Positions 6,801 to 14,369 of a DNA stretch of 22,153 bases are shown piece by piece. Source of the stretch: a virus; IMG/VR virus record IMGVR_UViG_3300009605_000171, positions 1 through 22,153 of that record. One strand, 5' to 3'. Position numbers and translations under genes: made by a program. The notes under the pieces were generated by a model. It did no database searches and was not told the DNA's origin. It saw only the letters and a program-made list of their open reading frames with translations. Position 1 is the stretch's first letter. The number at the start of each line of letters is the position of its first letter.

Positions 6801-9230
6801 TCTAAATTCAAGAACAACCCCAGTATTGTGTTCAACCTGAAAATCATTTACCCAACCCCCTGATTCTTCATGACCAATAAATGGATTGGTATTAATAACA
6901 ACATCAGTATTAGACGCTAAATCTTGAACATCTAAAGTTGCAGTTATATCCTCTATATCTATCTCATATATAAATCTGTGTTTACCATTTATAAGATTAT
7001 GAAACATCAGTTCACAAGCTATATCATTAACAGATATTCTCGCATATTTAGGATCTGTTAATAATGTATAAAATTTATTGATATGATCGTTTAAATGTCC
7101 ATGCAGATTTATATTGTCTGTTACAACCGATGGTGCTGTATAATCTTGCCCTTCATTCCATTGAACAAAATAGCCTGAAACCTTTGTTACACTTGATTCT
7201 AGTTTACCTAGCCTACCTCTTGCATTAACAAAGAAATCTTTATTAAACACATCAGCTTCTGCCCACATTCTGCGATAGTTAATCTCTCCCCAACCAACTA
7301 CAACTGAATCCCAAATCGCTTTCCCTATATAGTTACCTCTTGCACTATTCTCCCATAGCCAAGAATCAGTTTCAGTAACTCCATCTATAACCACACCTGC
7401 TGAATTATGATATGGATATTGTGTATAATATAATGCTAATTCATTAGATTCGATTGGTTTCCATTCAGCCACTTGGTCAGCATCTCCCCATTCGTTTGAA
7501 TGTTCTATGTCTACTGAAGAATAAAAGTTTGATTCAAATGGTTTAATAGCTTGTTCCGACCACCACGAACCTTCAAGAGGTGGCTCTGCTGTTAGATGTT
7601 CATGTAAAATAGGATGTGTTAAATAAGATATATAATTAGTAGCAGTTGATTGTCCTTCATCCCCCCCCACCTCAAATCTAAACACAGCTCCTTCAGACAT
7701 ATACTTTTGCATCCAATATGGGTATCTTCTGTCATCAACAAGCATTTGATTTAAAAATGTAGAGCCTAATGCTGATGGATAACCTACATTTTCTCTTATT
7801 ATATGATCATCAACCTCTTGATAATTTGATTCTGTTGCAAATCCTATAAATTCTCCCTGTCCTGATGGATCTAATTTAATACCTGATGGGCAAGCCCATA
7901 TTACACCCCTATAATTCCTAGACGGAGCATCTGCACTTATATTCATTTGCATATTACCTGTAAAGTTTACATCTGTTGGAAATTCTGTTCTAGCTCCATA
8001 TATATCTACCTCAGAATATATATTGACACTTGGAACAGGCTTAAATTCAATAACTTGAACACCAAATGCTTGTCGCAATATTCTACCTGAATCTCCTGCA
8101 CCTATTGAATCAAAGGAAATTCCATATAACCCTGTATCTGCTTCTGTGTTTAAATTATTAAAAAAAGCACCAGCTTGTCCACCTCCAAGTGATGAGCCTT
8201 CTTCTTTCCAAACAGAATAAACTGATTGAGCTTCTCCTGTATCTTCCTCAAATAATGCTGTCATTTTATACGCAGAACATCCACTAGGCGTTGAGTTAGT
8301 GTGCACCCATAAAGCACCATTTGTTAATAATGTTGGATTTGTTCCTCCATTTGTCCTTAGTATTATCTTAGCTCTATAAGTGCTTCTATATTGACCATAT
8401 CCCCATTTATCTTTAATGCTTCTAGTGGTTGTTACATAGGGGAAACAACTCACAGAACACAATGTATCTCCAATCTTTATCTGAACAACATCATTATTTA
8501 CAAGATTAGTAGTTAGCTTGTTACCACTTGTTACAGACGCATATATATTCATTTGTTTCGCACCATCTATATCTATTTCCTCATTTATTGCAGAGCCATC
8601 AAATAATAATTCTATATGATTATTGATATTATATGGTTCAGTATTCATATCTTTAACATATACAACAGCAGGAGCAGATTCTAAATGTCCATATAAAATC
8701 GGAACAGGCTTCAAATTATAATTTTCAAATGTGTTTACATCTTTTTCTAACACATGACTAGGTCTTGGAATCTGTTTATAAAATGAATCTAAGCTAACAT
8801 CATCTGCACTTATCTTAACTACTTTCTCATCATGGGTATATCTAGTTATCTTTAAACTTGCTATCTGCATACAATCAGTCAATGTTACACAGCTTTGTGT
8901 TTTTAAATAAATATCTATACTAGCTCCAATTTTAAGAGATGAATTATTGGAGATCCTATCGCCACCATTCCAAACACCTGCATTAACAGGGAAATTTGAT
9001 AGAGTGATGGTTACACTTGATAATTGAATTTTATTCGTTTTTAGGTCTATTTTCTCGCCAATACGAGATATTTTAAGATCTCTATCTTCATAGTATTGTG
9101 CAGAATCTCCTACGCCGAACATTTGTTTGCGAGATGCTATGTAAATATTATTGGAGATTTTAATCAGATACTGAGTATCAATTACAGATGCTGTTAAATC
9201 ATTTTTTATTATATCACTTAATTGGATCAT
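3840..9230 (-). CDS. Giant tail-tip/hub protein with dockerin-like calcium-loop array
   Basis: This 1796-aa protein follows the tape measure with an ATGA overlap, the usual place for tail-tip, hub or central-fibre proteins. Residues 1-160 look like a tail-attachment beta domain. Residues about 900-1170 (VIEKVCEQSRSFFRYRASDG; a later GLHIEVGDVLKF) resemble the hub region of Tal/J-type tip proteins. From about 1180 to 1490 there are eight DxNxDG-type loops arranged as four dockerin-like pairs, with an acidic linker EDEEEEEDVEID at 1244-1255. Residues about 1500-1796 are beta-rich and may be the exposed receptor-binding end. Expected roles are closing the tube, host recognition and possibly calcium-dependent adhesion. 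No separate Dit- or Tal-sized gene is present, so those functions may be fused here. The tip assignment is by position and general pattern; the calcium loops are read directly. Confidence 0.75.
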   Translation of the reverse strand: MIQLSDIIKNDLTASVIDTQYLIKISNNIYIASRKQMFGVGDSAQYYEDRDLKISRIGEKIDLKTNKIQLSSVTITLSNFPVNAGVWNGGDRISNNSSLKIGASIDIYLKTQSCVTLTDCMQIASLKITRYTHDEKVVKISADDVSLDSFYKQIPRPSHVLEKDVNTFENYNLKPVPILYGHLESAPAVVYVKDMNTEPYNINNHIELLFDGSAINEEIDIDGAKQMNIYASVTSGNKLTTNLVNNDVVQIKIGDTLCSVSCFPYVTTTRSIKDKWGYGQYRSTYRAKIILRTNGGTNPTLLTNGALWVHTNSTPSGCSAYKMTALFEEDTGEAQSVYSVWKEEGSSLGGGQAGAFFNNLNTEADTGLYGISFDSIGAGDSGRILRQAFGVQVIEFKPVPSVNIYSEVDIYGARTEFPTDVNFTGNMQMNISADAPSRNYRGVIWACPSGIKLDPSGQGEFIGFATESNYQEVDDHIIRENVGYPSALGSTFLNQMLVDDRRYPYWMQKYMSEGAVFRFEVGGDEGQSTATNYISYLTHPILHEHLTAEPPLEGSWWSEQAIKPFESNFYSSVDIEHSNEWGDADQVAEWKPIESNELALYYTQYPYHNSAGVVIDGVTETDSWLWENSARGNYIGKAIWDSVVVGWGEINYRRMWAEADVFNKDFFVNARGRLGKLESSVTKVSGYFVQWNEGQDYTAPSVVTDNINLHGHLNDHINKFYTLLTDPKYARISVNDIACELMFHNLINGKHRFIYEIDIEDITATLDVQDLASNTDVVINTNPFIGHEESGGWVNDFQVEHNTGVVLEFRGKIYSEGTEVGTQNYTSARKIFGGELVYAYKTYNENNEISGIHIVDPDQLPPFSIVGMYLFMFNNANKYADNDPEDVDASWGYTQVLWEIAEEEDAQTLVRNPAEIIKHLAEVELGIATIDVGDKYLDAFLYNKNINLDFSINEVQSSKDVIEKVCEQSRSFFRYRASDGQGIFETIKNSYAEIDVDETIDVSRMIKYKFSKTKIEDLCFGGVSVKYKYDYAQTQLSAVTAIKRLTPANTNWYKQLYDIDDAINYEKELEAPYIQDESSALQYRNFYFELNKQQHLLCKFSLSIRDGLHIEVGDVLKFSDNPNKLLSFGKSIIVSRQSIDQQVYPYFLVTGISKTEKEVEIEVYQLHQLNLLTSYPTLIGDATLDGVVNMDDIEYLNAHLLDNENNYVNFPISEQQLVNCDMNGNGYIDIFDILQIEALPYFVEDEEEEEDVEIDGGVGDINLDGTTNTQADLALLWKHIMYLNQDSVYVGLPSDELTGTALANADVNADGVVDFKDYIAMCILAGTEYSHGADWVYGDIDGDGSVTMHDYNILIDVVVNGLELPSLIVEGNPDDSEWNTSGEVEGYFIRKRADYNFDGEFHPEYPHVGLPNIDEQDVIDMGTDYGWEIPEGLFTVIQGDVNGDGVVDFHDWGAFITGFFDPDTLTAQQFANTDITEPFGQITQSDWRAVLEGANPDGIDYVGNWNYCYYNTETNPTPIGWGVYNYFESLTFPPMTPLSPAQMTDFKVWFDTTYQHDLNIQDFLNMFQDGDDLAAVLFVWDLQSSAMFDKLMDIHGDPNAWNSEWLEIANTGNSLSLDEYPVHTFGKITGSQIKFTFHDDHLATNPAEHIWGFLWTNLTWEGFSDAANSSTTPPQEFYNAEKSYINIVVEHEDLTSIIDFDGGWTHTWASDSSVNNTYKGMFEFIVEQLHGKALKISTNGIDTEGNAVKLQVLSSEAIYMEDGSETDVDVSNFFNVTTNQALLSGLTVKINSNIVL
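4761..5693 (-). repeat. Array of eight dockerin-like calcium-binding loops in the tip protein
   Basis: Loops start at residues 1180 (GDATLDGVVNMDD), 1220 (CDMNGNGYIDIFD), 1259 (GDINLDGTTNTQAD), 1305 (ADVNADGVVDFKD), 1338 (GDIDGDGSVTMHD), 1393 (ADYNFDGEF, interrupted), 1439 (GDVNGDGVVDFHD) and 1472 (NTDITEPFGQITQSD, degenerate). Each good copy has D at positions 1, 3 or 5, G at 6 and an acidic residue at 12 of an EF-hand-type loop, followed by a short helix, as in dockerin type I. The units are diverged at DNA level, so the array is not a recent duplication. Confidence 0.8.
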
Positions 9231-11032
9231 GATATTCCGAAATCAACACCTTTTCTAACTGCTTCTTGGATTCTCTCTGATAATTCTTCCTCTACGAATT
9301 GTTCACTCATAACATTCCCTGTAACATTAACTGTGACACCACCACCACCTGCATTGTTTACTCCCTCTAAAGGTGTTACTGAAACATATTCTGATGCTCC
9401 ACCCTCACCTACTGTGAATTGTGTTGGCTCTGAAACAACACCTTCAAATCCATATTGAGCATTTTGCTGATTATATGCTGATTGAACATTTGCTACTTGT
9501 GCTAGTCCTCCTGCGACACTAGATGCTGCAACAAGTAAATTTGCAGGGAATGGATAATCTCTAAAAGCCCTAGCACCACCTGCATACGCATCGCCTAATG
9601 CCTGTGCTATTGTTAGATTTTTAGTTAGTTCTGCACTACCTTTGTTTGCTTCATTTAAATTAGCAAGATTGCCCAATATTTGCGAACCTGCCCACATCTC
9701 AATCGTTGCTGATGCTTTTAAAATTTGCATTTTAGCCTTGTAAGCAGCCATTTCATCTTCAGTCGCTTCTCTAATTTTTCCTGACAATTCGATTTTTTCA
9801 AATAACATACTATTGTGTTTAAATTCAATTGGATTTATTTTCTCTTTTAATGATGCAATAGAATTTTCCATATCCACTATTTCTGCATCTTCTTCCAAAA
9901 TCCTTGTTTTAACATCTGCTTCAGCTTCTAAATGTGAATTTAGTTCTCTAGTTTTACTAAGTAAATTCACCTTACCTGACTCCAGTTCCTTGTCTAAGGC
10001 AGTCAAAGTTTCACTCCACTCATTAGTTCCCATTAAATGAGTTAAGTAATCTTTTTGTTCAGCACTTAAATCATTTAATGCCCACCCTAATTTTAATGAT
10101 GAATCCTGCTGCTCATCAGATAAATTGTTCATTATATCCATCGCATCTGTTAAAGCTCCTAGCTGAAATTGATAATCAGCAACCCTTTCAATCATATTGT
10201 CATAGTCATCAGCTAATTCTTCTGAGATTCCTGCATGTTCTGCTGCTGATTTATTTGAGTCTGACCATGCTTTAGTATTTTTCACTAACCAACCTGTGAA
10301 TGTGTTTAGCTGTTCTATAACTCCTGATTCTATTAGTGCTTCTCCTATCTCCATTTTGAGATTTTTTATAGATGCAGAAAATTGTTCCATCTTTTGTGCA
10401 GAGGTTACTACTTCTGTTCCAAACCCACTAACTAATCTTTCCCCCTCAGAAAGAGCCTTATTAATAAATGCTTGTTTTCTTTCTGCTTCTGTCAATTTAC
10501 TAGATGTCTTACCTAGTTCTTGTGCATATTCTTCATAGGCTTTGTTGGTATCTACTATAATTCCTAGATTGTCAAGCATCAATTTAGATTGCCTACCCAA
10601 TCCAGTCACAAGCGATTCTATACCAAATGTAGCATCTTTACCAACAGCTTGTGCTAATCTTTGTGCTGTATCAAACAATTCAGCCATTTGGTCGTCACTA
10701 TCTGCAATACCTAATAACATAGCTGCGTTTGCTTGTTCCATGACTGTCAAGCTATCTACTGTTCCATTAAGAGCTTTGTCTAGCTTTGAAAATGTATTTG
10801 CAGAGAATCCTGCTGATTTACTCATATTATTAAAAGCTGTTTCCACACCCTCTAATCGCCCTGCTAATTGAACACCTTCAACTGCTACTCCAATCGCTTT
10901 GTATGCAGCAGTAACAGACACCAATCCAACAGCAAATCGCTTCATACTACCAGATAAGTTCTTAACAGCTTTATTTGTTTTTCCAAACCCTATAGCTTTT
11001 GCAATTATCTCATATATCGTTCTGTTAGCCAT
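9227..11032 (-). CDS. Tail tape measure protein, 601 aa
   Basis: This is a long, mostly helical protein that follows the frameshifted chaperone pair with an 8-base overlap and precedes the tip protein, the classic position for a tape measure. It has an Ala/Val-rich N-terminal hydrophobic stretch (residues about 30-55), a region with features of tape-measure core domains (residues about 60-240), a coiled-coil middle (about 280-440), and a hydrophobic Ala/Gly segment (LLVAASSVAGGLAQVANVQS) near 505-530. The C-terminus is Gly-rich. Tape measures set tail length and help DNA cross the envelope. At about 0.15 nm per residue, 601 residues would span roughly 90 nm, an inferred medium-short siphovirus tail. 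Confidence 0.85.
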   Translation of the reverse strand: MANRTIYEIIAKAIGFGKTNKAVKNLSGSMKRFAVGLVSVTAAYKAIGVAVEGVQLAGRLEGVETAFNNMSKSAGFSANTFSKLDKALNGTVDSLTVMEQANAAMLLGIADSDDQMAELFDTAQRLAQAVGKDATFGIESLVTGLGRQSKLMLDNLGIIVDTNKAYEEYAQELGKTSSKLTEAERKQAFINKALSEGERLVSGFGTEVVTSAQKMEQFSASIKNLKMEIGEALIESGVIEQLNTFTGWLVKNTKAWSDSNKSAAEHAGISEELADDYDNMIERVADYQFQLGALTDAMDIMNNLSDEQQDSSLKLGWALNDLSAEQKDYLTHLMGTNEWSETLTALDKELESGKVNLLSKTRELNSHLEAEADVKTRILEEDAEIVDMENSIASLKEKINPIEFKHNSMLFEKIELSGKIREATEDEMAAYKAKMQILKASATIEMWAGSQILGNLANLNEANKGSAELTKNLTIAQALGDAYAGGARAFRDYPFPANLLVAASSVAGGLAQVANVQSAYNQQNAQYGFEGVVSEPTQFTVGEGGASEYVSVTPLEGVNNAGGGGVTVNVTGNVMSEQFVEEELSERIQEAVRKGVDFGIS

Positions 11033-11441
11033 TTTGATCCTTTGTCTTGTAATTGTTTATTTCTTCATCTATGATCATAAATGATTCGATTGTTTCTATT
11101 GGAGTATCTTGGAGAGATGTATATGGTGGACAATTAAATTTCTTGCAAAACTGATACTGCTTAATCATTAATTGTTTTTTAGTATCTAACAATTTATCCA
11201 TATTTACAAACATTTGTGCCTGTTGGTATAATGCTTCTCCCAATCGATTGAACCCTTTATTTATACATTCTAAATAGCATTGAAAGATTACTTCATTGAC
11301 ATCTTCCATACTTTCGAAGATATTATGTTCCCCAGTATATGGATTTATGGCTTCATAAGGAAACTCATCAGGAAATGTTTTTATTTTTTGCAGTCCATTT
11401 AATGAAATCTGAACATTCAATCTGAGATCTATTTCTTCACT
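11025..11441 (-). CDS. Tail assembly chaperone, frameshift extension (G-T product)
   Basis: This frame encodes 138 residues and has no ATG at its start. Its first possible start is TTG at 11420, with no ribosome binding site. It is open only from the A9 run at 11441-11449, because TAA TAA TAA lies immediately before the run in this frame. A -1 slip at the end of the upstream gene joins 86 residues of G to SEEIDLRLNVQIS and onwards, giving a 224-aa fusion. This matches the G/G-T chaperone arrangement of lambda-like siphoviruses, where G-T recruits tail-tube subunits to the tape measure. The stop overlaps the tape measure start by 8 bases. Frameshifting is inferred from sequence. Confidence 0.75.
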   Translation of the reverse strand, partial: SEEIDLRLNVQISLNGLQKIKTFPDEFPYEAINPYTGEHNIFESMEDVNEVIFQCYLECINKGFNRLGEALYQQAQMFVNMDKLLDTKKQLMIKQYQFCKKFNCPPYTSLQDTPIETIESFMIIDEEINNYKTKDQNG

Positions 11442-11698
11442 TTTTTTTTATTATTAAGATCCAAAAACAATTCCATCGCAATTTGCACGATGTCTTGGTC
11501 TGTTAATAACAAAAGCTCCTCATCAGTTATATCTGTAACTATACGAACACACCTACACCATAAAGAAAATTTCTGAGGGTTTGCTTCCTGTGCTTCTGAA
11601 TACACATCCATAAATTCTTCTCGAACAGGCATTGTGATAGATTTAATCTCAACAAAGAACTTCTCATTCCTTTCTATGCTTTTAATCTCTTTTTTCAT
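11429..11698 (-). CDS. Tail assembly chaperone, short form (G-like)
   Basis: This 89-aa acidic, helical protein ends in a Lys-rich tail (NNKKKVKK). Its size, its position between tail tube and tape measure, and the A-run at its end fit the short tail-assembly chaperone. Core residues such as EVDVYSEAQEANPQKFSLWC-type helices (see MPVREEFMDVYSEAQEANPQ) and a C-terminal ELLLLTDQDIVQIAMELF helix resemble other G-like proteins in pattern only. The start ATG 11698 lies about 19 bases from the nearest GGAG, an unusually long spacing. An in-frame TAG upstream rules out a longer form. Confidence 0.75.
   Translation of the reverse strand: MKKEIKSIERNEKFFVEIKSITMPVREEFMDVYSEAQEANPQKFSLWCRCVRIVTDITDEELLLLTDQDIVQIAMELFLDLNNKKKVKK
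11441..11449 (-). promoter_or_regulatory. Programmed -1 ribosomal frameshift site (A9 run)
   Basis: In the frame of the upstream gene the run reads AAA AAA AAA followed by GTG, so it contains the slippery heptamer A AAA AAA, a site of proven strength in bacteria. Slipping back one base enters the downstream frame exactly. The zero frame stops 9 bases after the run at TAG (11431-11429). Confidence 0.75.
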
Positions 11699-11728
11699 GC
11701 TATTATATTTCTATTATCTCCTACTTTA

Positions 11729-12724
11729 TTATGCTGTTGTTGCTATTGTTACTACTGGATTTGATGTTGCTGCACTATTATAAGTAAACCTTAGTGGTAT
11801 AGTTTGTTTCCACCCATCTTCATCAAAACTGATTCCAGAATCATCTACAAATACTTTATCTCCTGTTATTTGAAAAACCCCAGTATCTATATCAAGAGCC
11901 ATTCCTGCTGTATTGTCTATTGCATCATCAATTTCTCCATCTCTTTTACAAGTAAGAGATCCAGTAACTGAATACCCACCAATAGAATATCCCATTGGTC
12001 TAAAATCATTTCCACTATCAAATCCGATTCTACTAACAGGTCTTTCTATTGCTAAATCAAAACTATATAACAGCATATCCTCTCCATCTAGTGTTGTAGT
12101 AGTAAGATCATGCATATTAAACATAGTAGTGTGTGATGTTAATAGTGTATGTGTTCCTCCAGTAAAGGTTAATGCACCTTGTGTTGGAGAATAACCTGTT
12201 TGGAATGTCGCTGTGCACATAACAACACCACCATTAGAGCCTATATCCCCAGTCATTGTTAGTCCTGTGCATACACAAGATGTAAAATACATATCAACAC
12301 CTTCTCCATCGTGTCCTGCATTTTCAAACCATAATGTAACAGGAACAACATTAGCTACGCCATGTTTAAAATTTGTAACTACTGGAGCAGAGCCAAGCAA
12401 AGCATTTGGAGTTGATCCATCTTCATACAATGCAAGACAAATCCTATCTATTGATGCTGCTGTTCCATGAAATGTCATTGATATATCATACATTCTATTA
12501 TGGCGTTCCCACTTAACCATGTCATCAGATTGTGTAAATGCTCCTGTTCCTGCTCTTGGAGGTGCTACTCCTAATGTGTGTTTTTTAATTTCAGAAAAAG
12601 AATAGTCGGTCACAGGCATTTCTATTGTTGTTCCTGCTGCAAGTGTTGCTGTTCCTGTTGTAACCTCTGTTCCAATTACTACTGTTGTGTTTTGTTTTGT
12701 TTGGAAGGTTGCACTCTTAGCCAT
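11729..12724 (-). CDS. Major tail tube protein, 331 aa
   Basis: This 331-aa protein is rich in Thr, Gly and Ser with beta-strand alternation throughout, typical of tail-tube subunits. It sits between the tail terminator pair and the chaperones, the standard place for the major tail protein. No sheath gene is adjacent, supporting a non-contractile tail. It is larger than minimal tube proteins (about 150-250 aa). The C-terminal third (from about residue 230, SIGGYSVTGSLTCKRDGEID) may be an added surface domain. The start is favoured by AAAGGAG just upstream and by a 1-base overlap with the previous stop. Confidence 0.75.
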   Translation of the reverse strand: MAKSATFQTKQNTTVVIGTEVTTGTATLAAGTTIEMPVTDYSFSEIKKHTLGVAPPRAGTGAFTQSDDMVKWERHNRMYDISMTFHGTAASIDRICLALYEDGSTPNALLGSAPVVTNFKHGVANVVPVTLWFENAGHDGEGVDMYFTSCVCTGLTMTGDIGSNGGVVMCTATFQTGYSPTQGALTFTGGTHTLLTSHTTMFNMHDLTTTTLDGEDMLLYSFDLAIERPVSRIGFDSGNDFRPMGYSIGGYSVTGSLTCKRDGEIDDAIDNTAGMALDIDTGVFQITGDKVFVDDSGISFDEDGWKQTIPLRFTYNSAATSNPVVTIATTA

Positions 12725-12906
12725 TATTTATCTCCTTTCAACTGCTTTACTTCTGTTAAATGTTCCATAAGTTTACTTGGTATTTTACCCTTCCATTCCA
12801 CCTCTTTTCCATTTAATAATCTTGAATGGGTAGAAGCAGAACCTAAAGAATAAAACGATTTTGTTAAATCTAATTCCTTATAAGATGCCTTTGCTTTTAC
12901 TATCAT
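12724..12906 (-). CDS. Small protein between tail terminator and tail tube, 60 aa
   Basis: This 60-aa basic protein (MIVKAKASYKELDLTKSFYS at the start) has a central LLNGKEVEWKGKIPSKLMEHL segment and no recognised family. A strong AAGGAG precedes ATG 12906, and it overlaps the tail-tube start by 1 base, so it is a real, coupled gene. The position suggests a minor tail or assembly factor. Nothing in the sequence shows a specific role. Confidence 0.65.
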   Translation of the reverse strand: MIVKAKASYKELDLTKSFYSLGSASTHSRLLNGKEVEWKGKIPSKLMEHLTEVKQLKGDK

Positions 12907-12918
12907 TTTTTCTCCTTG

Positions 12919-13359
12919 TTATCCTAGATTTCCACGATGAATACATTTCCACTCAAATTGCACAACATATTCTTCTGCTTCTTCTTCTAGTGCGTTTAGT
13001 TCAGTAGATTCTATTCTACAATTATATGCTACTGATGAATCTGCTAATGTTATATTAATATTATCGTGTATTAATGCTTCTATTCTTGATACTATACGAA
13101 GGACATTGTCTAGTGCTGTCTTTTCTATGTCTTTAACTGAACTATAATATAACATATTTAGTGTAAATTCTCTTTTCTCTGACTTAACTACATATTCAAT
13201 TAAATCACTACTAACTGGATCTAATCTCAAATATTGGCTACCAACATTCTTTGTTTGATGCCCTACATAAACAGGCAATGTGTTTCCAAACTCTGTTCTT
13301 ATTACATTACTTAGCTTATCTAAAATATTCTTCCAATTATTTACAGGCGTTATAGCCAT
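12919..13359 (-). CDS. Putative tail terminator/completion protein, 146 aa
   Basis: This 146-aa protein begins with a helix (NNWKNILDKLSNVIRTEFG), followed by beta strands, a middle helix with VSRIEALIHDN, and a final strand EYVVQFEWKCIHRG. That order is typical of lambda gpU/HK97 gp10-like tail terminators, which cap the tail tube and join it to the head. Its place between the connector and the tail tube agrees. Assignment is by fold pattern, size and position, without a sequence signature. Start and stop each fit the tight operon (1-base overlap with the connector gene). Confidence 0.6.
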   Translation of the reverse strand: MAITPVNNWKNILDKLSNVIRTEFGNTLPVYVGHQTKNVGSQYLRLDPVSSDLIEYVVKSEKREFTLNMLYYSSVKDIEKTALDNVLRIVSRIEALIHDNINITLADSSVAYNCRIESTELNALEEEAEEYVVQFEWKCIHRGNLG

Positions 13360-14354
13360 TAGATTCCACTATCCCATCTAGTTAATTCTATTCCACTTGT
13401 CATTGGATTTGATATTTTTCTATCTGCACTAGATACCTCTATTTCCCAAGTATCTCCATCTGTTATACTTGCTCCTTGAAACCTCACACGAAGTCCACCT
13501 AGACCTGATAATGATTGTAATCCACCTGTAACTATTTCTTCAGATGATTCAGATCCCCAAATCTTGTCGTTTCCATAGTAATGCACTTTAACTTTCCCAA
13601 CACCATAAGCACCTGTAACTGTAGCTTCTATTTTTAAAAGATCATATTTCTCTCCAACATAAGCTCCTGCTGTTTCTACTATATCCATTGTTCCTGCTAC
13701 ACTCTTATTATTAACTGCACCTTGTCTATCTTTCGCATCTACCTCATAAGATAGTTTGAACTCTCCTGCGTTTAATCTATCAGCCATTCCAGTTCTTTCT
13801 GCATTAGATACAAGTCCATGATAATAATCAGCTTCTTCTGTTTTACCTTCAGTTCTCAATATGTTTGCAACACATATATAGCAAGTCATCTTAATTACTA
13901 TTGCATCATATTCTTTAGATTGTCCACTAGACGCAGTATTTTGGTCTATTTGAGCAACTTTAGGCAAAGGGGTAGGGTATCGTGCATCTAGAAGATTATT
14001 TAGCTCCATTGAAGCATTTACAAGCATTTGGTCAAAATAGGTAGCATTGTCAATTCCACCTTCCATAAGATAATCTATCGGATTTTTACTAGCGTGGTCA
14101 AAATAGACACTATCTGTTGCTGAATCATAATACCATCTTCCATCTGCATTTACATCACTAATACTTGTCTGCTTATCTCCTAATTCTTCTCCATCAATAA
14201 ACAACTGAGTTACTAATCCACAATTTTTTGACACATACCTATCTCCTGAATCTGTAACCCACCCTAATATCTGCCTTTTAGCATCATAAGATGAGAAGTT
14301 TGGATAATACATTTCTAAATCTGTTTGTGCTGCATATTTAAAATCTGTAGCCAT
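13359..14354 (-). CDS. Putative head-tail connector/neck protein, 331 aa
   Basis: The N-terminus (FKYAAQTDLEMYYPNFSSYD) and the helical part near residues 110-190 (ASMELNNLLDARYPTPLPKV; later a Cys-containing helix YDAIVIKMTCYICVANILRT) resemble phage adaptor proteins of the Mu gp36/HK97 gp6 kind, which bridge portal and tail. Residues about 220-331 form an extra Gly-rich beta domain not found in the minimal adaptors, possibly a decoration of the neck. It has a good TTAGGAG upstream and is coupled to the tail terminator. Confidence in 'neck' is moderate, from order and pattern. Confidence 0.6.
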   Translation of the reverse strand: MATDFKYAAQTDLEMYYPNFSSYDAKRQILGWVTDSGDRYVSKNCGLVTQLFIDGEELGDKQTSISDVNADGRWYYDSATDSVYFDHASKNPIDYLMEGGIDNATYFDQMLVNASMELNNLLDARYPTPLPKVAQIDQNTASSGQSKEYDAIVIKMTCYICVANILRTEGKTEEADYYHGLVSNAERTGMADRLNAGEFKLSYEVDAKDRQGAVNNKSVAGTMDIVETAGAYVGEKYDLLKIEATVTGAYGVGKVKVHYYGNDKIWGSESSEEIVTGGLQSLSGLGGLRVRFQGASITDGDTWEIEVSSADRKISNPMTSGIELTRWDSGI

Positions 14355-14369
14355 TGTATCTCCTAATTA

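Noticed and set aside
7661-7668. Run of eight C bases inside the tip gene, a possible sequencing-error frameshift
   Set aside because: The long minus-strand frame is continuous through it (Val-Gly-Gly-Asp), with the same protein character on both sides.
10542-10871. Long plus-strand open frame (109 codons) opposite the tape measure gene
   Set aside because: It is a shadow of the minus-strand tape measure. The product is low-information Ser/Leu/Asn/Pro-rich, no ribosome binding site is evident, and all credible genes are on the other strand. The same applies to the other plus-strand frames.
11441-11449. A9 run considered as an assembly error splitting one gene
   Set aside because: A single-base error cannot be excluded from one sequence, but the position, gene order and G/G-T precedent make programmed frameshifting the better explanation.
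14124-14156. DVNADGRWYYD in the connector protein, matching a calcium-loop consensus
   Set aside because: It is a single copy without the following helix, and it continues into a beta-type segment (SATDSVYFDH). It is a chance match and not part of a dockerin pair.
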